Source of the DNA: Lojkania enalia
Taxonomy: Eukaryota; Ascomycota; Dothideomycetes; Pleosporales
Assembly (NCBI GenBank): GCA_010094045.1
Contig: ML986620.1
Span: 119,413-183,412, forward strand
Length of the DNA: 64,000 nt
Reading direction: 5' to 3'
Positions 23,882 to 34,370 of the stretch are shown here, one piece after another. The notes under the pieces were generated by a model, which saw nothing but the letters and a program-made list of their open reading frames with translations, searched no databases and was not told the origin of the DNA. The position numbers and the translations under genes are program-made. Numbering within the stretch: the stretch's first letter is position 1; the number at the start of each line of letters is the position of its first letter.

Positions 23882-25063
23882 ATGATCGAAAACACCAGGC
23901 GCCGCCTGATCTACCAACTCAACAGCCGCTGGATCTATGGCAAAGTTGTAAGTAAACTCCTCCGCCTTTCGACAGCGCGCCGCTAATAGTTTTTCCCCTC
24001 GTGCAGCCGCTTCTCCACGCTGCGGTATTCCTACTTCAAATGGCCGCCGTATCCATCCTCACGCGCAAATTCAACTCCTACTATGCACAGCGACCCAGTA
24101 AGATAGTATAAGAAGTTCTATAGCAGCTTTCTTGGCTAACGCTACTATCACAGTCCTGACCACTATGATCACCAATGCTGTACGTATTCAACCGTGAATT
24201 GGCGCCCTCTCCTCCAGACGAACTTCCCCTCACACTGCACATCCCCGGTCTCCGAAATATATATATATATATTTTTGGGTATCTATCGAATTATGCTCTT
24301 CTTTTCCTGCGCGCCATCGCTCTCTGTCGATTGCGGACATGGGCTAACAGGACCCTTCAGATATTAGGTGGCATAGCGGATACAGTAGCACAAGGGTTGA
24401 CCGCCATTCGGCAACGAGCAAATCGAAAGCCTAGTGGGCCGGACAAAGATGATTTTCTCGCTATCGAAATCCACGAGCTGGATAAGAGAAGTCACTGGCC
24501 ACCAGGCGAGCTCATTCCAGATTCCAAGCGACTCCCTCCGCCGTTTGACTTCGAGCGACTCACACGATTTATGGCGTACGGCTTCCTGATGGCACCAATT
24601 CAGCACAAGTGGTTTGGTTTCTTGTCGAGGACATTCCCCGTCACGAAGACATCTGCATTGATCCCAGCTCTGAAGCGTGTAGCGTTTGACCAGTTCTTGT
24701 TCGCCCCAGTCGGTAAGTGAAGCCTGAAGTTGAAGGTTCGAAAGCTCTAGTCTAACTACTTCTCTAGGCCTTGCCTGCTTCTTTACCTTCATGACCGTTG
24801 CTGAGGGCGGCGGAAAGCGCGCGGTGACACGCAAGTTCCAAGACGTCTACGTACCTGCTCTCAAAGCCAATTATTTAGTTTGGCCCGCAGTCCAGATCAT
24901 TAACTTCCGAGTTATGCCAATCCAATTTCAGATTGTAAGGTTGCTCCGCTGTCTCATGCTCTGTTTCTAAACTAACTATACATAGCCGTTCGTGTCAACT
25001 GTCGGTATCGCCTGGACGGCATTCTTGTCTCTCACAAACTCGGCCGAGGACGAGCGACTGTAA
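23882..25063 (+). CDS. Mpv17/PMP22-family membrane protein (259 aa; 226 aa from the internal ATG)
   Basis: Six exons: 23882-23947, 24007-24097, 24154-24179, 24361-24712, 24768-24934 and 24986-25063. Family landmarks: RPILTTMITNA then ILGGIADTVAQG; LTRFMAYGFLMAPIQHKWFGFL; VAFDQFLFAPVG; and the C-terminal signature YLVWPAVQIINFRVMPIQFQ. Mpv17/PMP22 proteins are four-helix proteins of the inner mitochondrial or peroxisomal membrane; precise function is unsettled. ATG 23882 is in frame across a clean GTAAGT...CAG intron, but ATG 24040 (MAAVSILTRKFNSYYAQRP) gives a more family-like N-terminus, so the start is uncertain. Intron 3 (24180-24360) is unusually long and holds an AT dinucleotide run. Confidence 0.87.
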
Positions 25064-25779
25064 AAACATGTCGTGACGGTTTCCTTTTTCTAAGCATAGG
25101 CTTGTGCATATGTGGATCTCTCATGGTTGAGTGTCCCGGGACTACCTTTGGAGGCTTTCGCGCCGAGCACATTGCATATATTCCGTTGCATTGTAGCATG
25201 GCTTGGCGCTCTGGCTATGATTTCCAACGGTGTTGGTTTTTCGTCAGTTATCTTTATTTCTCAATAGTAAATCCTTAAAAAACTGAGGGCGTTGATTATG
25301 TTTCGAATGTATTAGGAAGAAAAAAGTGATTTGCATTCCGGCCGCGGGAGTATAGGCGTGTTGCGGTCAAGAGATTTATCGGAACATTTTGGCGCAATGG
25401 ATTGGACTATTGACGCACTTCACATTACTTTTCCAAGCTTACTACTCGCCCGCAGCCTCTAATGTCAGTGTTTGCTCGGTTCTCATTGCTTTTCGTAAAA
25501 TTCGATAAGGGTCGAAGCTTCGTCACAGGGCACTACTTCTCTCACCCCACTCTATAGCTGCCCCGCCATCAATGACATAGAACCCGTCCAACAGACACCC
25601 AACACACCACCCACGCTGCACACTACACTTTTCTCTGTAATCAATGTAAGTGGCCTGATCGGCATTCAATTCATTGAAAAGCAAATGCCCCCCTCAAAAA
25701 GGTTCTCTTAAACTATTGCGCAATACTCTGAGACCGCTAAATTGACGGAATCATCACAGTCCTCAGAACTTAGTACAAC
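25064..25779 (+). promoter_or_regulatory. PGK1 promoter and leader with a probable 5' UTR intron
   Basis: Upstream of PGK1 the sequence becomes C/T-rich (25,540-25,640), typical of strongly expressed fungal genes. A donor GTAAGTGG at 25646 and acceptor ATCACAG ending at 25759 bound a likely 114-nt leader intron, leaving a 20-nt untranslated segment before the ATG at 25780. Confidence 0.55.
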
Positions 25780-27149
25780 ATGTCTCTTTCCAACAAGCTC
25801 TCGATCACCGATGTCGATCTCAAGGACAAACGCGTCCTCATCCGAGTAAGCTTTACACTATCCGCGTAGTCACATTCAAGAGATGAAGTGCTGATCGCTC
25901 CCCCTCAACAGGTCGACTTCAACGTCCCCCTCGACGCCGACAAGAAGGTCACTAACAACCAGCGCATTGTCGGTGCCCTCCCTACAATCAAGTACGCTAT
26001 CGAGCATGGGGCCAAAGCGGTAGTTCTCATGTCGCATCTCGGCCGCCCGGACGGAAAGGCAAACCCGAAGTACAGTCTCAAGCCGGTAGTTCCCGAACTC
26101 GAGAAGCTACTCGGCAAGAACGTGACATTCACCAATGACTGTGTTGGCAAGGAGGTTGAGGACACAGTGAACAGTGCTAGCGATGGACAGGTGATTCTTC
26201 TGGAGAACTTGCGCTTCCATGCCGAAGAAGAGGGGAGCTCGAAGGATGCCGAGGGCAAGAAGGTCAAGGCGGATAAGGCCAAGGTTGAGGAGTTCAGGAA
26301 AGGGCTGACTGCTTTGGGAGATATCTACATTAGTGAGCACATCCAAGCATAACCCTGTGAGCTGAAGGCTTATGTATGATAGACGATGCCTTCGGCACAG
26401 CCCACCGCGCTCACAGCTCCATGGTCGGTGTTGACCTACCACAGAAAGCTTCTGGATTCCTGGTGAAGAAGGAGCTCGAGTACTTTGCCAAGGCTCTAGA
26501 GAACCCGGCAAGGCCATTCCTCGCTATCCTCGGCGGTGCCAAGGTTTCGGACAAGATCCAGCTGATCGACAACTTGCTCGGGAAGGTCAACAGCTTGATC
26601 ATTTGCGGAGGCATGGCTTTCACATTCAAGAAGACACTCGAGGGCGTCAATATTGGAAACAGCTTGTTCGACGAGGCTGGTAGCAAAACTGTAAAGGACT
26701 TGGTTGAGAAGGCCAGGAAGAACAATGTCAAGATCGTTCTACCTGTAGACTACATCACCGCGGACAAGTTTGATAAAGACGCGAAGACCGGATATGCAGA
26801 GGACAAGGATGGTATACCTGATGGCTGGATGGGCCTTGACTGCGGAGAGAAGTCGATTGCTCTGTACAAGGAGGCTATTGATGAAGCCAAGACTATTCTC
26901 TGGAACGGTCCCCCGGGCGTCTTTGAGTTTGAGGCTTTCTCAAACGGTACAAAGAAGACCATGGATGCTGCAGTAGCAGCTGCGCAGGGAGGCAAGATTG
27001 TCATCATTGGAGGTGGTGATACTGCAACTGTTGCAGCCAAATACGGTGTAGAAGACAAGCTGAGTCACGTTTCGACCGGCGGTGGTGCTTCGCTCGAGTT
27101 GTTGGAAGGTAAGGACTTGCCTGGTGTAGTCGCCCTATCGAGTAAGTAA
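25780..27149 (+). CDS. PGK1: Phosphoglycerate kinase (417 aa)
   Basis: Three exons: 25780-25845, 25912-26332 and 26383-27149, total 418 codons, matching the usual 415-417 aa. It transfers phosphate between 1,3-bisphosphoglycerate and ADP in glycolysis, in the cytosol. Signature sequence KRVLIRVDFNVPL is split by intron 1. [33 protein letters not shown] (rebuilt across intron 2), [26 protein letters not shown], and the C-terminal nucleotide loop [13 protein letters not shown] with [13 protein letters not shown] are all present. The stop directly follows ALSSK. Intron positions near the N-terminus, codon bias towards C/G-ending codons and the pyrimidine-rich leader fit high expression. No oddities. 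Confidence 0.98.
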
Positions 27150-27456
27150 ATTACTGTTGGGTTGATTAGGTTAAACGGCTTAAAATAGATTGGAAGGATT
27201 ATCTTCGAGGTTATGATGTATGTTGTTATATATGTCCGGATTCGCTAAGAGCGGTTGATGCTCCACATCATGGCTCAAAGACCCTCGAAGCTTGTGATGT
27301 CGCACCTAATGCTATAACCCGACGTCCCAATGAAGCTGCAGCATATGAACCGCTAAATGTATGCCTGTCACTCCATGTTCCATCGTAGCCCTAACCCTGT
27401 ATTGTCCTCATAACGCCGTCGGAATGTTGCTCGGATATGGAATCCAGGTGGTAGCT

Positions 27457-27846
27457 TCATTTGTTCTGACCGAGCTTCTTAAGCTCCTCCCTCCTTGCTA
27501 TTAGCCTTTTCTAACCAACAGACGCTGGATCATCCACATACTTAAGCTGCACTGCAAAATCATCGTTCGTATCATCATCGTCCCAGCTCTCCTCCCAGAG
27601 ATGTGCGTTGCCGCCTGGCAGCTGTGTATCCTCCTCCGGCCAATCTAGGGCTCTGGTTAGCACATGCCCCTCTCTAAATATTTCCGCATGACTGTTGACC
27701 ATACCCTCGATAGGGAAGTCCTCGAATTCATCATCCTCTTCAAGCTGTGCGGCGGGCTTCTGCTGGTCCTTGTTCTCCTCGCCTTCCTTCTTGTCAGAGA
27801 CGGTGTTCTTGGACATGGTCGCGCCGCCTTGTGCGGATGCAGACAT
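27457..27846 (-). CDS. SEM1: 26S proteasome lid subunit SEM1/DSS1 (93 aa)
   Basis: Three exons: 27846-27705, 27644-27542 and 27493-27457, phases 1 and 2. The hallmark acidic-tryptophan block EDDEFEDFPIEDWPEED crosses intron 1, followed by GGNAHLWEESWDDDDTNDDF, then the basic helix QLKREELKKLGQNK split by intron 2. SEM1/DSS1 is an intrinsically disordered subunit of the proteasome lid and of TREX-2 and BRCA2-type complexes. Without both introns the frame runs on into wrong sequence or stops, so the spliced model is strongly favoured. ATG 27846 is used; an alternative Met lies 10 codons in. The open frame extends further upstream, but family length argues against using it. Convergent with PGK1. 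Confidence 0.9.
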
Positions 27847-28450
27847 GGTAGGCGAATATGGCGCGGAGCTGCGGAGGAGGACGCGGAGAATTGCGGCTTG
27901 TTCGTGCGAAATGCTGTCGTCAATAATGTGGATGCGAGCTCGGGATGCGGCTTTGGGGGGCGGCGATTGCGATGCAGGGCGGTCGGGTGCCTTGGCGGCG
28001 TCTGTGTCACGTGAGGAGTTCCGTCTCCGACGGGACGCTTGGGCTTGCAACTCTGATGGGCGCAAATACTCACCGCGCGGCTCACTGCTGTCCCCCTACG
28101 CAGCCTCCCGAAAGATGCTTTGGGAACCGTGAACACGCGTTATAAACAGAGCAGTCTCTTGACCTAACAATTCAATGATGATGGAGCAGTTGCGCCTTCG
28201 GGCTAGCTCCGTCAGTGACGTACGCAGCCAAACAGTTCGACCGAGCGCAAGTGTCCGAACGAGGGTTGTAAGCAGTTCCATCGACGCGGAGCCTCGCAGT
28301 TACTAGGCCCCGTACTCCAGCCCCGAACGTCCTCCGTGGAACTGGATGAGCTGTGCCACCACCTTCTTTTCCCAATTCCTTCGTTCATTGTTCTTCCCTT
28401 TCCGAAACCACAAGGCGTCTTGATCGCCCCGCGACCCGCGTACTTGCAAG
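27847..28450. promoter_or_regulatory. Divergent promoter, SEM1 / IML2
   Basis: About 600 bases of GC-rich sequence between divergent starts. Long open stretches on both strands here are extensions of the SEM1 frame or its shadows. No discrete element recognised. Confidence 0.45.
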
Positions 28451-31023
28451 ATGCTGAAAGCTGCGGGTTGGCTGGGAGGGAAAGTCAAGCCTCATGGCCA
28501 GACAAGGAGCCTAAATGCTCTTGACGAGCTTGCGCAGAGTATGTATTTTGAGAATTGGAATTGAGGAGCGACATCTAACAGCTCCACAGTCGAGGACGCA
28601 ATGTCTGGTACGCCTTCCATTCCCCATGAACCCAACCGAGACTGATGGCACGCGAGCATAGCCGTATCCCATATTATGAACGACGATGTCGGCACAGCAG
28701 AAGCAGAGCTCAGTAAAGGCAGTTCGCCGTTCCACCAGGTGCGCTGCGACGCGGAAGGGCGCGGTGCGCCCCCAAACGGAGTTGTCAAAGCTTACATGTT
28801 GTAGCTAGGCAAAGGTGTAGTAACCTTTATGCGGGCAACACTAGGTTTCGAGCAGGATATAATGCGAGAAGGTATATATATAGCAATGGCTAGACCCGTG
28901 ACCCCGAAATGACAAAGCCATCTAGCCTCCGATACCCTCTCCACCGCGGAAAACACCGCATATGACCAACAGCGACGAGCACACCGTACGCCCCATTCCT
29001 ACCAATCGCCTATATATCCCCCCGGCACAGAGTATGCGGTTACTCTAGCGGAGGCACAACTTATGAGCGCCATAGTTGGAGTGCTGAATGAGAGCTTAAC
29101 AGAAGCCATCAAGAGCTTCTATAAGCTGAGGAAGGCATATTTGACGTTGGAGGGCGTCATGGATGCCGAAAAGAGGTATTTGAAGGAAAGGAGTTCAAAC
29201 TCACTTGCTTCCAGTACGTCAACCACTACGTCGAACACTTCGTCCCGACCACCATCAAGAAACGTCACCAGGGATGGGAGTACACCGGCTAGCGAAAACC
29301 TTGTCTCTCAAGATGGAATGTCGAATGCATCGTCTACCAGCTTGGGCAGGGAAAGTAAGCCAAAAGAGGTTGAGAAAGAAACAGCAAAATCAGGTAGAGA
29401 CGATGACGACGAATATGATTTTGTTGATGCAGATGAAGAGCACCAAGACGTCGAAACACCAACTGAATACATGGGGCATCTGGGCGTTCAAATTGAAAGC
29501 GGGGAGACAGTTGCCATAAACAACACTAAAAGAGATATACATATCAAGTCCAGTTCCGCGCCAGACTTGCCGTCGAAAGGAAGGTATGAAGCCACTGTAC
29601 CAGGCCCAATAGAAGACTTCGAGAGCCTCACACTCTCGGAAACAATCAAGGAAGGCGAGGATATTTCTTTATACGGCGACCATCCAGTCGACGTCTTCAT
29701 TATATCGGGCTCGAATTTTTGCTTCGGCATTCTACTCCTCATTATTTCACTCGTTCCACCAGCATTTGCAACTCTCCTCAAGATTGTAGGTTTCAAAGGT
29801 GACAGAGAGAGGGGCATTCAGATGCTCTGGCAGGCAACCAAGTTCCACAACATCCACGGCGCAATGGCCGGCCTCGTTCTATTTGGCTTTTACAACGGGC
29901 TGACCGGTTTTTGCGACATAATACCCCAAACCGGCGAGGGCTCCTACCCTAAGGAGCGTTGCAAGGTCTTACTAGGTACAATGCGAGAGCGATATCCCAA
30001 GTCCCACCTCTGGCTCCTTGAAGAAGCACGCATGTTCGCCTCGGAGAGGGAACTGGAAAAAGCAGTCGACTTTATGGCCCACTGCTCGGAATCACCCCTC
30101 AAACAGCTCGACGCTCTTCAATGGTTCGAGCGAAGTCTCAACACCATGTACATGCACGACTACAAGGCCACAAGCGCGGCATTCCTAAAATGTGTCACCC
30201 TAAACAACTGGTCCCACGGTCTCTACTATTACATCTGCGGCGCTTGCCACGTCGAACTATACCGCCAGGCTAAAATGCCTGACCCCACTGAAGCCGCTAA
30301 ACAGAAAGCCAAAGCTGAAGAATTCTTCAAGAAAGTTGCGCCGAATACAGGACGAAAGAGATTCATGGCAAGGCAACTGCCGTTCGATGTCTTTGTAAAT
30401 AGGAAGATCCAGAAATGGGAGCATCGGGCCAAGGAATGGGGCGTTGACATGATCGACGCGGTGGGCGTAAGTCCGATAGAAGAGATGATCTATTTCTGGA
30501 ACGGGTATAAGAGGATGCGAAACGATCATCTCGACATCTCATTGCATAATCTCGCGTGGAGCGAATCCGAGGCCAACGTGCACTGGGGAAAAGAGGATCT
30601 GGATGAAAGGGGCATACTCGCGCTTCTTCGAGCAGCGACGCTAAGAAGTAAAGGTGAGACGGAAAAGGCCAAGAGCGTGCTAGAGCAGGAGATTTTGAGT
30701 GTAGACAAGCTACTTTTCAAGGGAAATTTGAAGGATAGTTGGACGGCGCCGTGCGCGAGGTACGAAATGGCGGCGAACCTTTGGAGAGAGGCGGATAGGG
30801 ATGGGCGTCCGGAAGGGGATACGGAGAAACTAGAGGAGTGTAAAGTTTGGTTGGAGGAGGTTAGTAAGTGGGAGAGCTACGATTTGGATGCTAGGTATGT
30901 CTCTTATGACTTCTTTTCTCGGTCTAACTGAGTGGCTATGGCTTAGTGCTGATTCAACACAGGATTGGAATGAAAGTCACGACTGCGAAGGCAACGCTTA
31001 GGCGTTATGGTGTCGAGTGTTGA
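28451..31023 (+). CDS. IML2: Inclusion body clearance protein IML2 (759 aa)
   Basis: Six exons: 28451-28538, 28590-28607, 28662-28738, 28805-28871, 28926-30894 and 30963-31023; phases close at 760 codons. N-terminus MLKAAGWLGGKVKPHGQT, then SLNALDELAQIEDAMSAVSH (across an 18-nt exon), HIMNDDVGTAEAELSKG, LGKGVVTFMRATLGFEQD and RTPHSYQSPIYPPGTEYA. A Ser/Thr-rich acidic insert and a long TPR-like helical region (DUF3808/TTC39 type) follow, with FGIL-type hydrophobic helix, FHNIHGAMAGLVLFGFYNG and LYYYICGACHVELYRQA. In yeast IML2 acts with lipid droplets to clear protein inclusions; whether that holds here is inference. The terminal exon adds IGMKVTTAKATLRRYGVEC in frame. Confidence 0.92.
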
Positions 31024-31853
31024 TGAGGCTGAGAAAAGAAAGCCCAGAGGGGTAAGCAGTTTTGCCAGCATAATGCGATATGACACAAACTTGAGTGGAT
31101 CGTAGGATAGAACAGAAATGAAACATTTTATCTATTACCTATACGGGAAAATTGATACTCCTACTTCAGGTTAATGTAGGAAAGCCCAATTTCATTAATA
31201 AGCGGGTGGGGTCCAGACAGAGTGTAATACAGGGCTAATCCGGAGGCCGAGTCAGTGTAGCATGAGGTTATCGACGGTGAGAGAATGGTGTGTACAGATG
31301 GGGTAGTGTACGCCAAGCCTCACTTCCTTCAAACTCCTCAGTTCGAGCGCCTCACCTCAAAATTCAAATCACTCTTTACATTTTTCTTTATGATTTTAAT
31401 TCTCGCTTATTTAGCTATCTAATTTGGAACCTTTTCACCACATGCGACCATGGTTCTACAGTCTACGGCTTGTACATCTGCTCTTGGGTTACCTGAGCTA
31501 CGCGATCTGCACCACCCAATTCATAGGTGAGGATCAACTGCCTTCGGCCTGTCATACCCGTCAGATTGCGACCCGGCACCATCCGCGCCTTCTTAGGTAG
31601 AGTCCGGCCCCCTGTACGTTTGTGTCTCGGTTGAAATTGTTTTTTTTTTTTTTTTTTGGTCTACTTGTTAGTTTTCGATTTATTTTTATATTTTTTATTT
31701 TTATTCAGTTTCCTTTGGTAGCACTCCTTGATCGAGCATATTAACCTTCGTGTACGGGTTATCTATAATCATGGTGACCTTATTCGAAAATTATTTTCAC
31801 CATCTATTGATTACTCCTATGTGTTGACCGCCTTTGACCGGTGCACTGTGAGC
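31024..31853. other. Convergent intergenic region, IML2 / Zn2Cys6 gene
   Basis: Presumed 3' flanks of two convergent genes, AT-rich from 31,600 with an 18-base T run (31640-31657). No gene seen. Confidence 0.5.
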
Positions 31854-33606
31854 TCAGCTACCCCGTTCTTCTAACTCCTGCAACCGCTTGACGAGAGTCT
31901 TTGTATGATACCCAAGCTGCGCCTCTACGTCGTTCATGATGTTCCAAAGGCGCGCTTTGCGGGCTATTCCAGTAATGTGTTTCGCCGCTGTTACGCGCCA
32001 TCATTAGTGATCCGTTCAGACGATTATGAGCTCGGCATATTGAACTTGCCATAATATAAGCCGTGGGTTGCAAAGACCCTGAAAGAGTCGGGGAAGTCTG
32101 ATATGACAACATTGGCCGCTCGCATGGCCTGGTCCTGGATATGGTCTATGTAGGCTTCGTCTTGCAGAGTAGGCTCCGCATAGAGGAGTATATGCGTGAT
32201 ATGGTACCAGAAAGCTGCTGCAGCTACAAGCCGTCGTCAGCGATAGCATCTTAATTGCTTGAACAAAGGAATCCAGACAGACCCGCCGCAGTAACAGTGA
32301 AATAAACCTTCCGAAACCCCTCATCGTCCTCCTCTCCATACGGAATCCCCGCAAACGACTCCGAAAGCCCTGCCCGCCACTCCTCCAGCTCCGTCAGCAT
32401 CTCCCCCCTCCTCCCTTTGCCCGCATCCGTCTCTCCATCTTCGCCATAAACTAGATTGATTGCTCGCGCCAGTATCCAAAGGACTTGCCGCGCAAGGACA
32501 TCCTCCCTAGTCTCCTCCTCTTCAAACTTCACACCCCACTCGTCGGGTCCCAGCATGAGGGGGCGCTCCGTCGCCAACGCCACCCCAATCTCATGCCGAA
32601 CATAGATCCAGAAATTCGCGCCGTCGATGCCAGCAGACTGTGCACTGATGCCCCGTGCCTTAATCAGCGCGTAGGCGCCCAGGAAATGCCGGCGGTGCTC
32701 CTGGCCTAGCGAAACGAAGATTTCGTACGCGGACAGCACGATGGTAGCGGTTAAGCAGTGCTGCTGGCAGGGCCCGTTCAGCGCGGCAATGAGCTGACGG
32801 AGAGCCTCGCCGTAGTGCCAGCGTGCGACGGGTTCCCACGAAGCATTTTGCCGCGAGCGCACGCGGGCGAGGCTCTTAGCCGTTAGCGCGCAGATGCAGT
32901 GGTAGAGGAGCGGGGAAGAGGGGATTAGGCGGGGGATGTGCAACTGGTAGGTCTGCGAGAAGTCGGTTAAGTCTTGGTAGATGGCGACGGTTCGGAGGTA
33001 GGTTTGGAGGAGGTGCACGGATTCCGGGGTCAAGTTTACGGCTACGCTTGGGGAGCGAGTGGGTGGCGGGAAAGGAGGAGCGGGAGCAGGCGTTGGGAGG
33101 ATGAGGTTAGATAGCACAGTGGTTGGGGGGCTATCATCGGAGATGAGATCGAAGCCGGGAATGTGCGTTTTGAATATCTCCCATGTTGAGGCGGGTTCAG
33201 GGTTAGGCAGGAGTGTGCTGTGTTCTGGTTGTGTTGTGATGGTAGTTGGATTAGGCTCTTCAGATGCGTTGGTAGAGGGTATGTTCTCATCTGTTTTCGA
33301 ATCTAACTGCGTAATATTGACAGCAATGCTGTAGGTGGACGGAGCGATGAAGTCGGAGGGTTTGCATTCCAGGTTGAGGCGCTCGCAGTTGCTGCAGACG
33401 GGCTTCTTCTCGTCGCAGCGGGAGTGTCGAGATTTGCAGGTATAGCTATATTTTGGGTCAGTTTTGAGCTTCAATGGAACGGATACGGCACTTAAACCAT
33501 CCTAAATGATCGTCAATCCCAATCTAGATAGACAAGAGGCGTCGTTACCTGTCTTTCTCCGTGGTCCTCCTCTTCGCTTCTTCTTTAATGGTGCAGTATC
33601 CGCCAT
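31854..33606 (-). CDS. Zn2Cys6 transcription factor, apparently broken at the zinc cluster
   Basis: Probable exons: 33606-33549, 33445-32283, 32223-32050 and 31987-31854. Exon 1 encodes MADTAPLKKKRRGGPRRKT, a typical basic lead-in. Exon 2 begins YTCKSRHSRCDEKKPVCSNC...LEC, five of the six zinc ligands, then a low-complexity linker and a fungal regulator middle domain (STYSIAVNITQ, TAKSLARVRSRQ, HYGEALRQLIAALN, RRHFLGAYALIKARG). Exon 3 has FWYHITHILLYAEP and exon 4 ends ARLWNIMNDVEAQLGYHTKTL. The exon 1-2 junction is one base out of frame with any AG acceptor available, and the first ligand Cys is missing, so this allele may be non-functional. The last intron (32049-31988) has a GC donor (GCAAGT). 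Target genes unknown; divergent from the DHODH gene. Confidence 0.72.
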
Positions 33607-34370
33607 TAATATGAAAGGTGGTTTTGTCACTAGGTCTATAAACGTCTAAGATAATATAAAATGAAATGCTACAGTTCGGGAACAATCTAAAATGAATATT
33701 GAGTTAGTTACCCCACGGGCCAACTACAGCAAGGGACATACAGGACAGTAGGTCCAGAAACGAGGCTACTTGAGATATCTGTTTCTTTATTGATCTACAT
33801 GTATCCATCAAGTTATAATGGTAAATCGTGGATTGTCCTCAGCCGAGTAGAGGAAATTATGCTTTGTAATCGCTCTTGATATAATAACCCTTTCGTCACT
33901 TAAGAATGCCAAGGTCGACTAGAATTATCATTTCGTTGTCAAGCATATCTCTGTCTTGGCGATAAGGAAGAAATAGTAGTATGGTACAAACTGGGCTATT
34001 CAGGGAGAGTGAATTAGAGAAAGTTGAGGGCGGATAATTTTACATCGAAGTAGCGGGGATCACGTAAGTCAGTCGCGTGCTCACGTGAATAATACCCCAC
34101 AATGTCTAATCCCCCACTATGGTCTGTGCAGCCCTCGTCAGCGTTACAGTTCCACCAAGTTCCATACTTTTCTCTTCCTCTTCCTATAACATAAATAGAC
34201 CGTAGGGAGCTCCTATTCTCCAATCGCAGCCCACTTTATCTGGAGTAGAACCATCTTGTCCGAGATCGGGTGTGGGTTATTTTGCGTGGTGATACACCCA
34301 CTGATTGCCAGACAATCTGATAATCTTGCCAGCGGCCTACCGCGGGGATTGCTAAAGCAATTCAGCCAGG
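33607..34370. promoter_or_regulatory. Divergent region between the Zn2Cys6 gene and DHODH
   Basis: About 760 bases, AT-rich, separating two divergent starts. It should hold both promoters. No clear CGG-N-CCG inverted site was identified by eye. Confidence 0.4.

Noticed and set aside
27140..27149. GTAAGT-like sequence at the PGK1 stop as a further donor
   Set aside because: The protein is already full length (417 aa) and ends as PGK proteins do.
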